The notes: generated from the letters alone by a model not told the origin. DNA of 64,000 bases from Aliiroseovarius sediminilitoris (GCF_900109955.1 NZ_FOJB01000001.1:372001-436000), one strand, 5' to 3'; shown: positions 16,668 through 29,901, counted from the first letter of the stretch. Program-made: numbers and translations.

Positions 16668-18182
16668 CACCCACACGGCGACAAGGGCCAAACCACCACC
16701 CAGCGTCACATATCCCATCGCCCGAGCGGGGCGCGCCCGGTCGGTTTCCGGCGGTGGTGTGGATTGTCGGATCAGTGCCGCTTCAGCCAGTTCTGGCAAA
16801 CGCGGGCCGAACCGGGCCAGCACCCGCACCGTCCGCGCCAAATCGCTTAACAGCGCCTTTGGCCCGATCGAGTTGGCGATATAGCTTTCGACCACCGGCT
16901 TTGCGACCTGCCAGATATTGATATTCGGGTTCAGCGACCGGGCCACACCTTCGACAACCACCATGGTGCGTTGCAACAAGATCAGCTCGGTGCGGGTTTC
17001 CATCCCAAATTTCTCGGTCACTTCGAACAGATAGGACAGCAGCCGACCCATCGAAATCTGCGTGGCATCCATGCCGAAAATCGGTTCGCCCACAGCGCGC
17101 AGGGCGCGGGCAAATTCCTCGACATTGCGGTCGGCGGGCACGTAACCCGCTTCGAAATGAACCTCGGCCACGCGACGATAATCGCGGGTGATAAAGCCAT
17201 ACAGGATCTCGGCATAAACGCGGCGGGTGTATTCGTCAATTCGCCCCATGATGCCGAAATCAATGGCGATAATATCCCCGTTTGCTGCAAATTTCAGATT
17301 GCCTTGGTGCATATCGCCATGAAACAGACCGTCGCGCAGCGCGTGTGACAGGAACAGTTGCAGCACCCGTTCGCCCAGCCCATCCATATCCAGCCCCGAG
17401 GCGCGAATGGCGGGCAAATCGTTTGCCGGAATGCCCTCGCCCCAACCCAATGTCATGACGGTCCGAGCCGACAATCCCCAATTGACCTTGGGCACAACGA
17501 ACCCGGCATCATCTGCGGTGTTCTCGGCAAACTCACTGGCCGAGGCGCTTTCCAGCCGCAAATCCAGCTCGCCCATCACCACGCCCTCGAAATGTTCGAC
17601 CACATCAGTGGGACGCAGGCGGCGGGTGGAGGGCAGCAAGAACTCGATGACACCGGCCGAGAAATGGAATGCGTCGATATCGGTGCGAAACGCGCGTTCA
17701 ATATACGGGCGCAAAACCTTTACTGCGACTTCCTCGCCTGTGGCTGCGATGCGCGCGCGATGGACCTGCGCAATCGACGCAGCGGCGACGGGTTCTGAAA
17801 ACTCCGAGAACACCTCGTCGATCTTGATGCCCAGTTCCTTTTCGACCATCCGCCGGGCAACGGCAGACGGAAACGGGGGAAGCTTGTCCTGCAGATATTG
17901 CAATTGATCCGACAGCTCCGCACCAACCACGTCGGGGCGTGTCGATAGAATCTGGCCAAACTTGATATAGGCTGGGCCAAGCGCCGTGATCGCGCGCGTC
18001 AGGGGCGGCAGAGACGTGTCGCCCTTCTTGCCCAACCACGCAAAAGGAAAGCCCACAATTCGCGCGGCCATACGAATGATCGGCGGCGCGTTCATCGCAT
18101 CCAGCACGACACCCATCGCGCCCGTCCGTTGAAAGGTCGCACCGGTGCGGATCAGCCGCCAGATGTTGTGGGGTCCGCGCAT
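16653..18182 (-). CDS. ubiB: ubiquinone biosynthesis protein UbiB (atypical protein kinase-like ATPase)
   Basis: A 509-residue UbiB/ABC1/ADCK protein. Family features are LGPAYIKFGQILSTRPDVVG, the KxGQ-like motif, AAASIAQVHRARIAATGEEV (Ala-rich nucleotide loop plus AVKVLRP lysine), GLFHGDMHQGNLKF and IIAIDFGIMGRI. A C-terminal hydrophobic segment (about residues 488-508) anchors it in the membrane. It supports ubiquinone synthesis. It lies 1 base after ubiE in one operon. Confidence 0.95.
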   Translation of the reverse strand: MRGPHNIWRLIRTGATFQRTGAMGVVLDAMNAPPIIRMAARIVGFPFAWLGKKGDTSLPPLTRAITALGPAYIKFGQILSTRPDVVGAELSDQLQYLQDKLPPFPSAVARRMVEKELGIKIDEVFSEFSEPVAAASIAQVHRARIAATGEEVAVKVLRPYIERAFRTDIDAFHFSAGVIEFLLPSTRRLRPTDVVEHFEGVVMGELDLRLESASASEFAENTADDAGFVVPKVNWGLSARTVMTLGWGEGIPANDLPAIRASGLDMDGLGERVLQLFLSHALRDGLFHGDMHQGNLKFAANGDIIAIDFGIMGRIDEYTRRVYAEILYGFITRDYRRVAEVHFEAGYVPADRNVEEFARALRAVGEPIFGMDATQISMGRLLSYLFEVTEKFGMETRTELILLQRTMVVVEGVARSLNPNINIWQVAKPVVESYIANSIGPKALLSDLARTVRVLARFGPRLPELAEAALIRQSTPPPETDRARPARAMGYVTLGGGLALVAVWVSSLL

Positions 18183-18183
18183 C

Positions 18184-18936
18184 CTAGATCTTCCATCCCG
18201 AATGCAGTGCCGCGATGCCCATGGACAGGTTGCGATATTTCACATTCTCAAATCCGGCGTTGCGGATCATTTGCGCGAACGTCTCTTGATCCGGAAATTT
18301 GCGAATGGATTCGACCAGGTATTGGTAGCTGTCGGCGTCATCAGCGATCAGTTTGCCCATGCGGGGGATCACGTTGAAGGAATAGAGATCATAGAGCTTC
18401 TGCATACCGTCATTGGGAAGCTGGCTGAACTCCAGCACAATCAGGCGACCGCCGGGTTTCAGTACGCGGTAAGCCTCGGACAGGGCATCTGCGATCCGCG
18501 TCACGTTGCGGATGCCGAAGCTGATCGTATAGCGGTCAAAGCTGCCATCCTCGAACGGCAGCGCCATCGCATCGCCGACGACCCAATCCAGCCGATCGGC
18601 TTTGTTGGCGACGTCTGCGCGTTTGCGTCCTTCGACCAGCATCGACTCGGTCATGTCCAGCACAACCGCAGATGCCTTGGGTGCGCGATCCAGGAAACGG
18701 AACGAGATATCGCCAGTGCCCCCTGCGACATCCAAAAGCCGTTGACCGTTCCGGGGGGCCAGCCAATCCATCATCGCGTCTTTCCAAACGCGGTGGATGC
18801 CAACGGACATGACGTCATTCATGATGTCATATTTCGACGCGACATTGGTGAATACGCCATGGACCATGCGGGCCTTGTCATCCTCGGCCACGGTCTTGAA
18901 CCCAAAATGGGTTGTTTTTGTTTCGGATGTGCTCAT
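18184..18936 (-). CDS. ubiE: ubiquinone/menaquinone C-methyltransferase UbiE
   Basis: A 250-residue SAM-dependent methyltransferase. It has [39 protein letters not shown] (SAM motif I), IDRLDW-like [20 protein letters not shown] and [20 protein letters not shown], all typical of UbiE. It methylates the benzoquinone ring in ubiquinone biosynthesis. It is divergent from mutM and forms an operon with ubiB. Confidence 0.96.
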   Translation of the reverse strand: MSTSETKTTHFGFKTVAEDDKARMVHGVFTNVASKYDIMNDVMSVGIHRVWKDAMMDWLAPRNGQRLLDVAGGTGDISFRFLDRAPKASAVVLDMTESMLVEGRKRADVANKADRLDWVVGDAMALPFEDGSFDRYTISFGIRNVTRIADALSEAYRVLKPGGRLIVLEFSQLPNDGMQKLYDLYSFNVIPRMGKLIADDADSYQYLVESIRKFPDQETFAQMIRNAGFENVKYRNLSMGIAALHSGWKI

Positions 18937-19010
18937 CGGGCTTGCCCATTCCTTGCGATTGATCCCTCATATCCCGACGAATACCCACGCACAATGGAGA
19001 CACGCCCGAT

Positions 19011-19862
19011 ATGCCCGAATTACCAGAGGTCGAGACGGTTCGTCGCGGATTGTCCCCCGTGATGGAAGGCGCGCGGATTGTCCGGGCTGAAACCCGGCGC
19101 GAGGGGCTGCGCTGGCCGTTTCCCGACCGGATGGCGGATCGGCTGACCGGGGCAAGGGTCATGCGGTTGGGGCGGCGGTCGAAGTATCTGTTGGCGGATC
19201 TTGATACCGGCGAGACCCTGATCACTCATCTTGGCATGTCAGGACGAATGCTGATCTCGGGCCACCCTTTGGGCAAGTTTCATCACGACCACCCCGCGCC
19301 GGAAAAGCATGACCACGTGGTGCTGCACATGGACAACGGCGCACGGGTGACATTCAATGACCCGCGGCGCTTTGGCGCGATGGACCTGTGCGACTCGTCA
19401 GGGCTAGAGGACCATAAACTGATCCGCGTGTTGGGACCGGAGCCGTTGGGGAACGCCTTCGACGAACCCTATCTCATCGGCGCGTTAAAGCACCGTAACT
19501 CCCCCATCAAATCCGCCCTTCTGGATCAGGGAATCATCGCGGGGCTTGGCAATATATATGTCTGCGAGGTGCTGTTTCGGGCCGGCATTCACCCCACCCG
19601 CAAAGCCATGCGTCTTTCATCCGCGCGCATCGCAGGGCTGGTCCCGATCATTCGTAACGTGCTGGTAGAAGCGATTGAAAGCGGCGGATCTTCCCTTAAC
19701 GATTACCGGCAGGCAGACGGCGAACTGGGCTATTTCCAACACAATTTTCAAGCCTACGGCCGCGAGGGTCAACCCTGCGTGACGCAAGGTTGCACTGGAA
19801 AAATAAGGCGAATCACGCAATCGGGGCGTTCAACATTCTATTGTGCGCAATGCCAAAGATAG
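19011..19862 (+). CDS. mutM: formamidopyrimidine-DNA glycosylase MutM (Fpg)
   Basis: A 283-residue base-excision repair enzyme that removes 8-oxoguanine. The catalytic N-terminus [14 protein letters not shown] has Pro2 and Glu3. Other blocks are [29 protein letters not shown] (helix-two-turn-helix) and the C-terminal zinc finger with cysteines in PCVTQGC and FYCAQCQR. Spacing of the first Cys pair is C-x4-C. It is divergent from ubiE with 74 bases between starts. Confidence 0.96.
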   Translation: MPELPEVETVRRGLSPVMEGARIVRAETRREGLRWPFPDRMADRLTGARVMRLGRRSKYLLADLDTGETLITHLGMSGRMLISGHPLGKFHHDHPAPEKHDHVVLHMDNGARVTFNDPRRFGAMDLCDSSGLEDHKLIRVLGPEPLGNAFDEPYLIGALKHRNSPIKSALLDQGIIAGLGNIYVCEVLFRAGIHPTRKAMRLSSARIAGLVPIIRNVLVEAIESGGSSLNDYRQADGELGYFQHNFQAYGREGQPCVTQGCTGKIRRITQSGRSTFYCAQCQR

Positions 19863-19929
19863 CTTGATCACTGAGGCGGGCAGGCTTACGACTCCGCTTC
19901 GACCACCACGGACAATGGCAAGGGGAACC

Positions 19930-20706
19930 ATGGCCTATAAGAATATCATCGTTGAGATCGAAGATCACATCTGTCTGATCAAGCTCAACCGACCCGACGC
20001 GCTGAACGCATTGAACCTTGATCTGCTGGGCGAACTGGGTGACGCCTTGGCGGACGCTCAGAAGAACGACAAGGCGCGTTGCATCGTGATCACCGGATCC
20101 GAAAAAGCCTTCGCCGCCGGGGCAGACATCAAGATGATGGCCGAGAAGAGCTTTGTCGATGTGTTCGCTGGCGACCTTTTCACTCCGGAAGAAGATGCGA
20201 TCATGCGCATCCGCAAACCGATCATCGCCGCCGTGTCCGGCTATGCGCTGGGCGGCGGGTGCGAGCTGGCGATGATGTGTGATTTCATCATTGCCGCGGA
20301 CACCGCCAAGTTCGGCCAACCCGAGGTGAACCTGGGTGTGATGGCTGGCATGGGCGGCAGCCAGCGTCTGACCAAACTTGTTGGTCGCGCCAAGTCGATG
20401 GACATGAACCTGACCGGTCGGTTCATGGACGCGGAAGAAGCAGAACGTGCTGGCCTTGTCAGCCGTGTCGTGCCCGCCAAGAAGCTGATGGATGAAGCGA
20501 TGTCCGCCGCGGCCAAGATCGCCGAAAAGTCCATGATAACGGTGATGGCCATCAAAGAAGCAGTGAACCGCGCCGAGCAGCTGCCGCTGACCGAAGGCAT
20601 CCTGTTTGAACGTCGCCTGTTTCATTCGTTATTTGCGACCGAGGACCAGAAGGAAGGCATGGCCGCCTTCACCGAGAAGCGCGAACCACAGTTCCGCGAC
20701 AAGTAA
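19930..20706 (+). CDS. enoyl-CoA hydratase
   Basis: A 258-residue crotonase-family enzyme. Start at 19930 follows AGGGGAA and gives MAYKNIIVEIEDHICLIKLN then RPDALNALN. The oxyanion-hole segments are FAAGADIKMM and GYALGGGCELAMMCDF, with catalytic Glu residues in GGGCELAM and FGQPEVNLGVM. These fit a fatty acid beta-oxidation type enoyl-CoA hydratase. Substrate chain length is not evident. It stands between mutM and rpsT. Confidence 0.92.
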   Translation: MAYKNIIVEIEDHICLIKLNRPDALNALNLDLLGELGDALADAQKNDKARCIVITGSEKAFAAGADIKMMAEKSFVDVFAGDLFTPEEDAIMRIRKPIIAAVSGYALGGGCELAMMCDFIIAADTAKFGQPEVNLGVMAGMGGSQRLTKLVGRAKSMDMNLTGRFMDAEEAERAGLVSRVVPAKKLMDEAMSAAAKIAEKSMITVMAIKEAVNRAEQLPLTEGILFERRLFHSLFATEDQKEGMAAFTEKREPQFRDK

Positions 20707-20866
20707 CGCTTTTTATGGGTTCCCTTTGCAGACATTTTTCCGTAAAGGGTGCCGTCATACATGCGCGTGAGGCCCGCTTTGGCCAGAATCACCGGTTCTG
20801 AACCCGGTCGGGTGCGAACGCGCGGCTATTGAAACGTAAACCACACCCGATGAAGGGATCAGACAC

Positions 20867-21130
20867 ATGGCAAATTCGCCCCAGTCCAAAAAACGCGCCC
20901 GCCAGAACGAGGCTCGTTTTGCTGTAAACAAAGCCCGCCGTTCGCGCATTCGCACCTTCCTGCGCAAGGTCGAAGAAGCCATCGAATCCGGTGACAAGGA
21001 AGCCGCGTCGGCAGCCCTGAAAACTGCTCAGCCCGAACTGATGCGCGGCGTGACCAAAGGCGTTTACCACAAGAACACCGCCGCTCGGAAAGTGTCGCGC
21101 CTGTCCGCACGGATCAAAACCCTGGGCTAA
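20867..21130 (+). CDS. rpsT: 30S ribosomal protein S20
   Basis: An 87-residue basic protein starting [20 protein letters not shown], with [20 protein letters not shown] near the C-terminus, as in bacterial S20. S20 binds 16S rRNA. A strong terminator follows at 21169. Position next to dnaA is common in alphaproteobacteria. Confidence 0.98.
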   Translation: MANSPQSKKRARQNEARFAVNKARRSRIRTFLRKVEEAIESGDKEAASAALKTAQPELMRGVTKGVYHKNTAARKVSRLSARIKTLG

Positions 21131-21168
21131 TCGCGATTCTGGTCAAAGACCGGTTTTGAAAAACAGAC

Positions 21169-21206
21169 GGAGCGTGTCCTCAAAGGCACGCTCCGCTCTC
21201 GTTTTT
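21169..21206 (+). terminator. intrinsic terminator of rpsT
   Basis: GGAGCGTG and CACGCTCC form an 8-bp stem around a 10-base loop, and GCTCTCGTTTTT follows with five Ts. It lies 38 bases after the rpsT stop. Confidence 0.85.
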
Positions 21207-21724
21207 GGCGGCAAAAATTGCATTAGTGCAAGCCGCTTGGGATTCGTTTCTGCAAAGAATGAGTCAAGCACGAGTTTCTATTGCGCGCGCCGCTGACAGG
21301 TTGCTAGTTTGCCCTCAGCGATTCACATCGCCGACTTGGGACTATCATACATTCAAGGGATAACCCCTTGAAAAATTAGGTTAAAATTTGACCTGAAGAT
21401 TGAATCGGAGCCTGTCCGGTGCAATCGACGTAAGTTTTTATTCCGACTTGGGGGTCGGGTTAAAGGCAAGCGTCGTTTCAGTGATTGTCAGACCGTTTCG
21501 GCCTGGCAGGTTAACTTATTGTTATGTCTCCATGCCCGATCGGGCGATCCCTGTGCCAAGACTGTGGTCTTGTGCAGCGAACGCCTGTCGGCTTGGCACG
21601 CTTTTGGTGAGGCAGGCGTGCTTGGTTTTGTGGATCGTCGGGCGCTTGGGCGCGTCTGGTATCTATATGTTTGGTAAAATGGCTGTCGTTGAACAGCCTA
21701 TCAAAGAAACCGGGTCGAGGTGAC
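21207..21724 (+). promoter_or_regulatory. long structured dnaA upstream region
   Basis: About 520 bases without a convincing gene precede dnaA. It holds three inverted repeats: TTCAAGGG/CCCTTGAA with a 5-base loop (21352-21372) beside an A-rich stretch, a perfect 12-bp palindrome GCCCGATCGGGC (21534-21545), and GTGCCAAG/CTTGGCAC (21553-21560 with 21592-21599) that encloses a small AAGAC/GTCTT hairpin. It probably contains the dnaA promoter and leader. I saw only one weak DnaA-box-like sequence (TGTGGAT at 21629), so it is not obviously an origin. The open frame at 21400-21723 looks spurious. Confidence 0.5.
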
Positions 21725-23086
21725 ATGACGAACGATGAATGGGGACTTGTTCGAAACAAGCTGCAAAAGGCGGTAGGGCAGAACAACTATACCAATTGGA
21801 TTGAACCGCTGGAATTTGCCGATCTGAAGAACGGCGTGGCAACATTTCTGGTTCCGACCAATTTTATGGGCAACTGGGTGGATCGAAACTTCGGCGACAA
21901 GATTCTGCATCAGATGGTTGGCGAGGGCCTGAAGGTCTCGAGACTTGATTTTGCGGTCCCGTCGAAGACAGCCACGGCAAAATTGGCTCAGGCGTCAGAT
22001 GAAACTGCACCGGCTGTCGCAATTGCCAGAACAAATCACGACGATCTGCCCGGCGCACCGCTTTACGACCGTTTCACCTTCGACAATTTCGTTGTGGGCA
22101 AGCCCAACGAACTGGCGCACGCAGCAGCCCGTCGCGTGGCCGAAGGTGGCCCGGTGACGTTCAACCCGCTGTTCCTGTATGGCGGCGTCGGACTGGGCAA
22201 AACGCACCTGATGCACGCCATTGCGCACGAAATGACCACCCGCAATCCCGATCTTCGCGTGGTCTATCTGTCAGCCGAGCAGTTCATGTATCGCTTTGTG
22301 CAGGCCCTTCGCGAAAAGCAGATGATGGATTTCAAGCAGCTGTTCCGCTCGGTTGATGTGCTGATGGTGGATGATGTGCAATTCATTGCGGGCAAGGACA
22401 GCACGCAGGAAGAATTTTTCCACACCTTCAATGCGTTGGTGGATCAAAACAAGCAGATCATCATTTCCGGCGACCGCGCACCAGGCGAGATCAAGGACTT
22501 GGAAGACCGTATCAAAAGTCGTCTGCAATGTGGCCTTGTAGTGGACCTGCACCCGACCGACTACGAACTGCGCCTTGGTGTGCTTCAGAACAAGGTTAGC
22601 ACCTATCGCGAACAATATAACGGGCTGGTGATCGCGGATGGCGTTCTGGAGTTTGTCGCCCACCGCATCTCGACCAATGTGCGCGTTCTGGAAGGTGCTT
22701 TGATGCGCTTGTTTGCCTTCGCGTCTCTGGTGGGTCGCGAAATCACGTTAGAGCTGGCACAGGATTGCCTTGGTGACATCCTGCGCGCCTCGGACCGTAA
22801 GGTGACGGTGGAAGAGATACAGCGCAAGGTTAGCGAACATTACAACATTCGCCTGTCCGACCTGATCGGTCCGAAGCGTGTGCGCACCATTGCCAGACCG
22901 CGTCAGGTGGCGATGTATCTGGCCAAACACATGACCTCGCGGTCATTGCCAGAGATCGGGCGCCGATTTGGCGGTCGTGATCACACCACTGTCATGCACG
23001 GGGTGAAGCGGATTGACGAGTTGAAGGGCGCCGACGATCAGATCGCTGAAGATCTTGAACTTCTGCGCCGTGCGCTTGAAGCCTGA
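21725..23086 (+). CDS. dnaA: chromosomal replication initiator DnaA
   Basis: A 453-residue AAA+ initiator. Start at 21725 follows GAGGTGAC and gives MTNDEWGLVRNKLQKAVGQN (domain I). Domain III has Walker A NPLFLYGGVGLGKTHLMHAI and Walker B VDVLMVDDVQFIAGK; domain IV ends with the DNA-binding signature GGRDHTTVMHGVKRIDEL. It opens the origin and recruits DnaB. It heads the group dnaA-dnaN-recF-gyrB. Confidence 0.98.
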   Translation: MTNDEWGLVRNKLQKAVGQNNYTNWIEPLEFADLKNGVATFLVPTNFMGNWVDRNFGDKILHQMVGEGLKVSRLDFAVPSKTATAKLAQASDETAPAVAIARTNHDDLPGAPLYDRFTFDNFVVGKPNELAHAAARRVAEGGPVTFNPLFLYGGVGLGKTHLMHAIAHEMTTRNPDLRVVYLSAEQFMYRFVQALREKQMMDFKQLFRSVDVLMVDDVQFIAGKDSTQEEFFHTFNALVDQNKQIIISGDRAPGEIKDLEDRIKSRLQCGLVVDLHPTDYELRLGVLQNKVSTYREQYNGLVIADGVLEFVAHRISTNVRVLEGALMRLFAFASLVGREITLELAQDCLGDILRASDRKVTVEEIQRKVSEHYNIRLSDLIGPKRVRTIARPRQVAMYLAKHMTSRSLPEIGRRFGGRDHTTVMHGVKRIDELKGADDQIAEDLELLRRALEA

Positions 23087-23100
23087 ATTGACACGACTCT

Positions 23101-23134
23101 GGCGGGTTTTTAGGCCCTAAAGCCTTGACCCGCC
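23101..23134 (+). other. hairpin between dnaA and dnaN
   Basis: GGCGGGT and ACCCGCC pair over an inner AGGC/GCCT, 15 bases after the dnaA stop. No T tract follows. It may be a weak terminator or attenuator, since dnaN has its own 137-base upstream region. Confidence 0.5.
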
Positions 23135-23223
23135 CGCGAAAGAATCAGACATTCCGAATAACAAATTGAGCCGGGCGGAGAACGTGATATGTTCACCGTC
23201 CCGGTATCTGTCAGGAGTGGGAC

Positions 23224-24342
23224 ATGAAGATCAGTATCGAACGCGGCGCGCTGCTTAAAGCCGTGTCACAGGCGCAATCCGTTGTAGAACGCCGAAACAC
23301 CATCCCAATCCTCGCCAATGTGCTGATCGAAGCCGAAGGCAACAGCGTATCGTTCCGCGCCACCGATCTGGATATCGAAGTTGTCGACAAGACCGATGCC
23401 ATGGTCGAACGCGCCGGTGCCACAACGGTGTCCGCCGTGACCCTGCACGAAATTGTGCGCAAGCTGCCTGATGGGGCGTTGGTGCAACTGACCGACGATG
23501 GTGCAACCGGCCGGTTGGCGGTCGAGGCGGGACGCTCGAACTTTTCGCTCGCGACGCTGCCGAAGGAAGATTTCCCGGTGATGGCATCATCCGAGTATTC
23601 AGCTAATTTCTCGGCCCCCGCGCCTGTTCTGCGCCGCCTGTTCGACAAGTCGAAATTCGCAATCTCGACGGAAGAGACACGGTATTACCTGAACGGCGTC
23701 TATATGCATGTGGCTGATGCTGATGGCGGCAAGGTTCTGCGTTGCGTGGCCACTGATGGTCACCGTCTTGCACGGATCGACGCCGACCTGCCCGCCGGCG
23801 CCGAGGATATGCCCGGCGTGATCGTGCCCCGAAAAACCGTGGGCGAGATGCGCAAACTGCTGGACGATGACGATGCGACCATCGCCGTGTCCGTGTCGGA
23901 AACCAAGATCCGCTTTGCGACACCTGCGATCACACTGACGTCGAAGGTGATCGACGGCACGTTCCCCGACTACACCCGCGTTATTCCCACGGGCAACACC
24001 CGCAAACTGGAGGTGGACGCCACCGAATTTGCTCAGGCCGTCGATCGCGTCGCCACTGTGTCCAGCGAACGGTCGCGTGCCGTGAAGCTGCAACTGGACG
24101 AAGATCGCCTGATCCTGTCCGTGAATGCCCCGGACGCCGGTGCCGCCGAAGAAGAACTGGCTGTCGCCTATGGGGACGAGCGATTGGAAATCGGGTTCAA
24201 CGCCAAATACCTGCTTGAGATTGCCAGCCAGGTGGACCGCGAAAACGCTGTGTTCATGTTCAATTCCTCCGGCGACCCGACCTTGATGCGTGAAGGCAAT
24301 GACACCAGTGCTGTCTATGTCGTCATGCCGATGCGTGTGTGA
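23224..24342 (+). CDS. dnaN: DNA polymerase III beta sliding clamp
   Basis: A 372-residue clamp subunit. It begins MKISIERGALLKAVSQAQSV then VERRNTIPILANVLIEA, and ends YVVMPMRV, the usual clamp C-terminus. Three repeated clamp domains of about 120 residues fit the length. It forms a ring on DNA that tethers Pol III. A GGAGTGGGAC ribosome site precedes the ATG. Confidence 0.98.
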   Translation: MKISIERGALLKAVSQAQSVVERRNTIPILANVLIEAEGNSVSFRATDLDIEVVDKTDAMVERAGATTVSAVTLHEIVRKLPDGALVQLTDDGATGRLAVEAGRSNFSLATLPKEDFPVMASSEYSANFSAPAPVLRRLFDKSKFAISTEETRYYLNGVYMHVADADGGKVLRCVATDGHRLARIDADLPAGAEDMPGVIVPRKTVGEMRKLLDDDDATIAVSVSETKIRFATPAITLTSKVIDGTFPDYTRVIPTGNTRKLEVDATEFAQAVDRVATVSSERSRAVKLQLDEDRLILSVNAPDAGAAEEELAVAYGDERLEIGFNAKYLLEIASQVDRENAVFMFNSSGDPTLMREGNDTSAVYVVMPMRV

Positions 24343-24412
24343 CCGCTACCAAGCCACGATCCGACGCCCCCGGCGGGGATGTTTTCTGTAAGAAGATAAG
24401 GCAGGGCAAGTG

Positions 24413-25519
24413 ATGCTGGCCTTGCGAGAGCTGACACTCAGCCATTTTCGAAGCCACCGCATTGCGCGGCTGTCGCTTGACGGACGGCCCGTCGCCATCC
24501 ATGGCCGCAACGGGGCTGGCAAGACCAACATCCTTGAGGCGATATCCATGCTGTCTCCGGGGCGCGGGTTGCGACGTGCAACCGCGGACGAGATGATCCG
24601 GCGGCCGGAAGGCGTCGGCTGGAAGGTCACGGCAATCCTGCAAAGCCTGCATCAAATACACGAGGTTGAGACCTGGATCGAACAAGGCGGCGTGCGGCAG
24701 GTGCGGATCGATGGTAAATCCGCGCCGCAGGTCGCCCTGGGCCGGATCGCGCGGATGGTCTGGCTGGTGCCGGTGATGGACCGTCTTTGGGTCGAAGGCG
24801 CAGACGGGCGCAGGCGGTTTCTGGACCGGATGACAATGAGTTTCAAGCCGCACCACGCCGATACGGTTCTGACCTATGAAAAGGCCATGCGCGAACGCAA
24901 TCGGCTGTTGAAAGATGGTCAGCGTGACGGCCACTGGTATGATGCCTTGGAAGCGCAGATGGCGCGCGCTGCCGCCGAGATGACCAAGAACCGAAACGCC
25001 GCCCTGTCACAGCTGATCGCGGCACAAGCCGAAGCCGAAACGGCTTTTCCGGCGGCGGAACTGTCTCTAATCCAGCCTGACGAGGCCGAATTGCCGACAA
25101 CTGAAGAGGGTTTGGCACAGGCGTTTGCCGAAAGCCGTCCACGTGATTTGCTGGCCGGGCGGACCCTTGTTGGGCCGCATCGGACAGATCTGGCCGCCAC
25201 TTATTCCACCAAGGGGATTGCCGCGCGGGATTGCTCGACAGGCGAGCAGAAAGCGCTCTTGGTGTCGTTGATTCTTGCCAACAGCCGCGCGTTGACGCGT
25301 GATTTTGGCGCACCGCCCATCCTGCTGCTGGACGAAGTGGCCGCCCATCTGGATGCTGGCCGTCGTGCCGCGCTTTATGACGAGGTTTGCGCACTTGGCG
25401 CGCAAGCCTTCATGACCGGCACTGGTCCCGAATTGTTTGCCGAACTTGGCAATCGTGCCAGCCATATTGAAGTCAGCGAAGCGGATGGGCGCTCGCACAT
25501 TGAAGAGGTGACGATATGA
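24413..25519 (+). CDS. recF: DNA replication/repair protein RecF
   Basis: A 368-residue SMC-like ATPase. Walker A reads HGRNGAGKTNILEAISML (about residues 31-48), the signature-like region is CSTGEQKALLVSLILANS, and Walker B is ILLLDEVAAHLDAGRRAALY. It loads RecA at gaps. ATG 24413 is likely; a GTG just before it is possible. The stop overlaps the next gene by 4 bases. Confidence 0.95.
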   Translation: MLALRELTLSHFRSHRIARLSLDGRPVAIHGRNGAGKTNILEAISMLSPGRGLRRATADEMIRRPEGVGWKVTAILQSLHQIHEVETWIEQGGVRQVRIDGKSAPQVALGRIARMVWLVPVMDRLWVEGADGRRRFLDRMTMSFKPHHADTVLTYEKAMRERNRLLKDGQRDGHWYDALEAQMARAAAEMTKNRNAALSQLIAAQAEAETAFPAAELSLIQPDEAELPTTEEGLAQAFAESRPRDLLAGRTLVGPHRTDLAATYSTKGIAARDCSTGEQKALLVSLILANSRALTRDFGAPPILLLDEVAAHLDAGRRAALYDEVCALGAQAFMTGTGPELFAELGNRASHIEVSEADGRSHIEEVTI

Positions 25520-25928
25520 AGTCCAACCGTGTGACCCTGATCACCCTTGGCGTCAGGGATATTGCCCGGGCCCGCGACTTTTATGAAGCCATCGGGTGGG
25601 AGCCATCCGAAGTGCAGGACAAGGTGGTCTTCTATGACATGAACGGCATGAAATTCGGATTTTACCTGTTGGATGGCTTGGCCGAAGACACAGGGATGCC
25701 AATTGAGGCCCTGAAGACAGGGGCGATGACACTGGGACAGAACTTCCCGACCGAGGCCGAGGTCGATGCGGCCTATGACAAGGCTCTTGCAGCGGGGGCA
25801 ACCGAAGTTACACGCCCTGAAAAGATCTTTTGGGGCGGGTATTCGGGTTACTTCGCCGACCCAGACGGGCACCTGTGGGAATACGCCATGAACCCGTTCT
25901 GGGAACTGGATGGTGATGGGCATCTGAA

Positions 25929-25932
<4 letters not shown>
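25516..25932 (+). CDS. VOC-family (glyoxalase/bleomycin resistance-like) protein
   Basis: A 138-residue vicinal-oxygen-chelate protein. It starts MKSNRVTLITLGVRDIARAR then DFYEAIGW, and ends with FADPDGHLWEYAMNPFW, in which DPDGHLWE carries the usual C-terminal metal-side motif. It has a paired beta-alpha-beta-beta-beta layout. Substrate is not evident. It is coupled to recF and the LysE gene by 4-base overlaps, so it is transcribed with replication genes without an obvious functional link. Confidence 0.78.
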
Positions 25933-29067
<3,135 letters not shown>

Positions 29068-29169
29068 TAGCTACTAGGTTTGGTCGAAAGAACAGGCAGC
29101 GGTTTTTCGCTACGGGCGGTAACAATAACCGCCATCGTTTACAACGCAAGCATCCGGCGAGTGGTCTGC

Positions 29170-29901
29170 TTACAGCGAGAAATCCGGCAGCATGTCCAAG
29201 GCCTCGCGCAGCGCGTCGCCCCATCCTTGGGAAACTGATTGGAAATAAGGGTCATCACTTGCCATGCGCCCGGTTTGGCCAGTTTTCAGGCTGTCTTTAT
29301 CGTAGCAATGGAAATCGAATGGCGCGCCCACCGTCAGGTTTGCTTTGGTCGTGGAATCGAAGCTCACCAACAGAAGCTTCATCGCGGCTTCAAAGCTCAT
29401 GTCCGACTCATAGGCCCTCACGAGTATTGGCCGGCCATATTTAGTCTCGCCAATCTGGAAAAATGGGGTGTCCTTGGCCGCTTCGATGAAATTGCCCTCT
29501 GGGTAGATCAAGAAAAGCCTATGCGGGCCTCCCTTAATCTGACCTCCAAGGATCAGGGTTGCGTTGAAGCTGCTATCGGCGCGCTGGCCTGTGTTGGCAT
29601 GGCTTGCGATCACTTCGCGCAACGTGTCGGCCACTATGCGTGCCGCTTGGAACATGGAAGGAACCGCGAGAAGTGACGGCGCGCGTTCGTCGTGGGATTT
29701 GCTACGCTCGTCCAACAAGCTGACGACTGCTTGCGTCGTTGCCAGATTGCCCGCCGACATCAGCGTGATCGACCGATCCCCCGGCGTTTCCCAGATCGAC
29801 ATCTTCCGAAAGGTCGAGATATTGTCAAGCCCGGCATTCGTGCGCGTATCTGACATGAAAACCAGCCCCCGCTCGAGCATCATCCCCACACAGTAAGTCA
29901 T
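29170..29901 (-). CDS. Anbu-type proteasome-like peptidase
   Basis: A 243-residue Ntn-hydrolase of the ancestral bacterial beta-proteasome (Anbu) family. It starts MTYCVGMMLERGLVFMSDTR, so Thr2 would become the N-terminal nucleophile after Met removal; Asp18 in FMSDTRTNAG and a Lys in STFRKMSIW fit the catalytic set. It lies 10 bases after a transglutaminase gene in a four-gene set with alpha-E and ATP-grasp genes. Known family members assemble into self-compartmentalising or helical oligomers; the natural substrate is unknown. Confidence 0.85.
   Translation of the reverse strand: MTYCVGMMLERGLVFMSDTRTNAGLDNISTFRKMSIWETPGDRSITLMSAGNLATTQAVVSLLDERSKSHDERAPSLLAVPSMFQAARIVADTLREVIASHANTGQRADSSFNATLILGGQIKGGPHRLFLIYPEGNFIEAAKDTPFFQIGETKYGRPILVRAYESDMSFEAAMKLLLVSFDSTTKANLTVGAPFDFHCYDKDSLKTGQTGRMASDDPYFQSVSQGWGDALREALDMLPDFSL

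Noticed and set aside
18145-19062. 305-codon plus-strand frame opposite ubiE
   Set aside because: ubiE on the minus strand has all SAM-methyltransferase motifs; the plus-strand frame also runs into the mutM start in another frame.
21629-21635. DnaA box-like TGTGGAT upstream of dnaA as evidence for an origin
   Set aside because: A single 7-of-9 match without other boxes is expected by chance. An origin here is not supported.
21400-21723. 107-codon frame upstream of dnaA
   Set aside because: It lacks a good ribosome site and recognisable features and lies in a region full of inverted repeats; it is more likely leader sequence.
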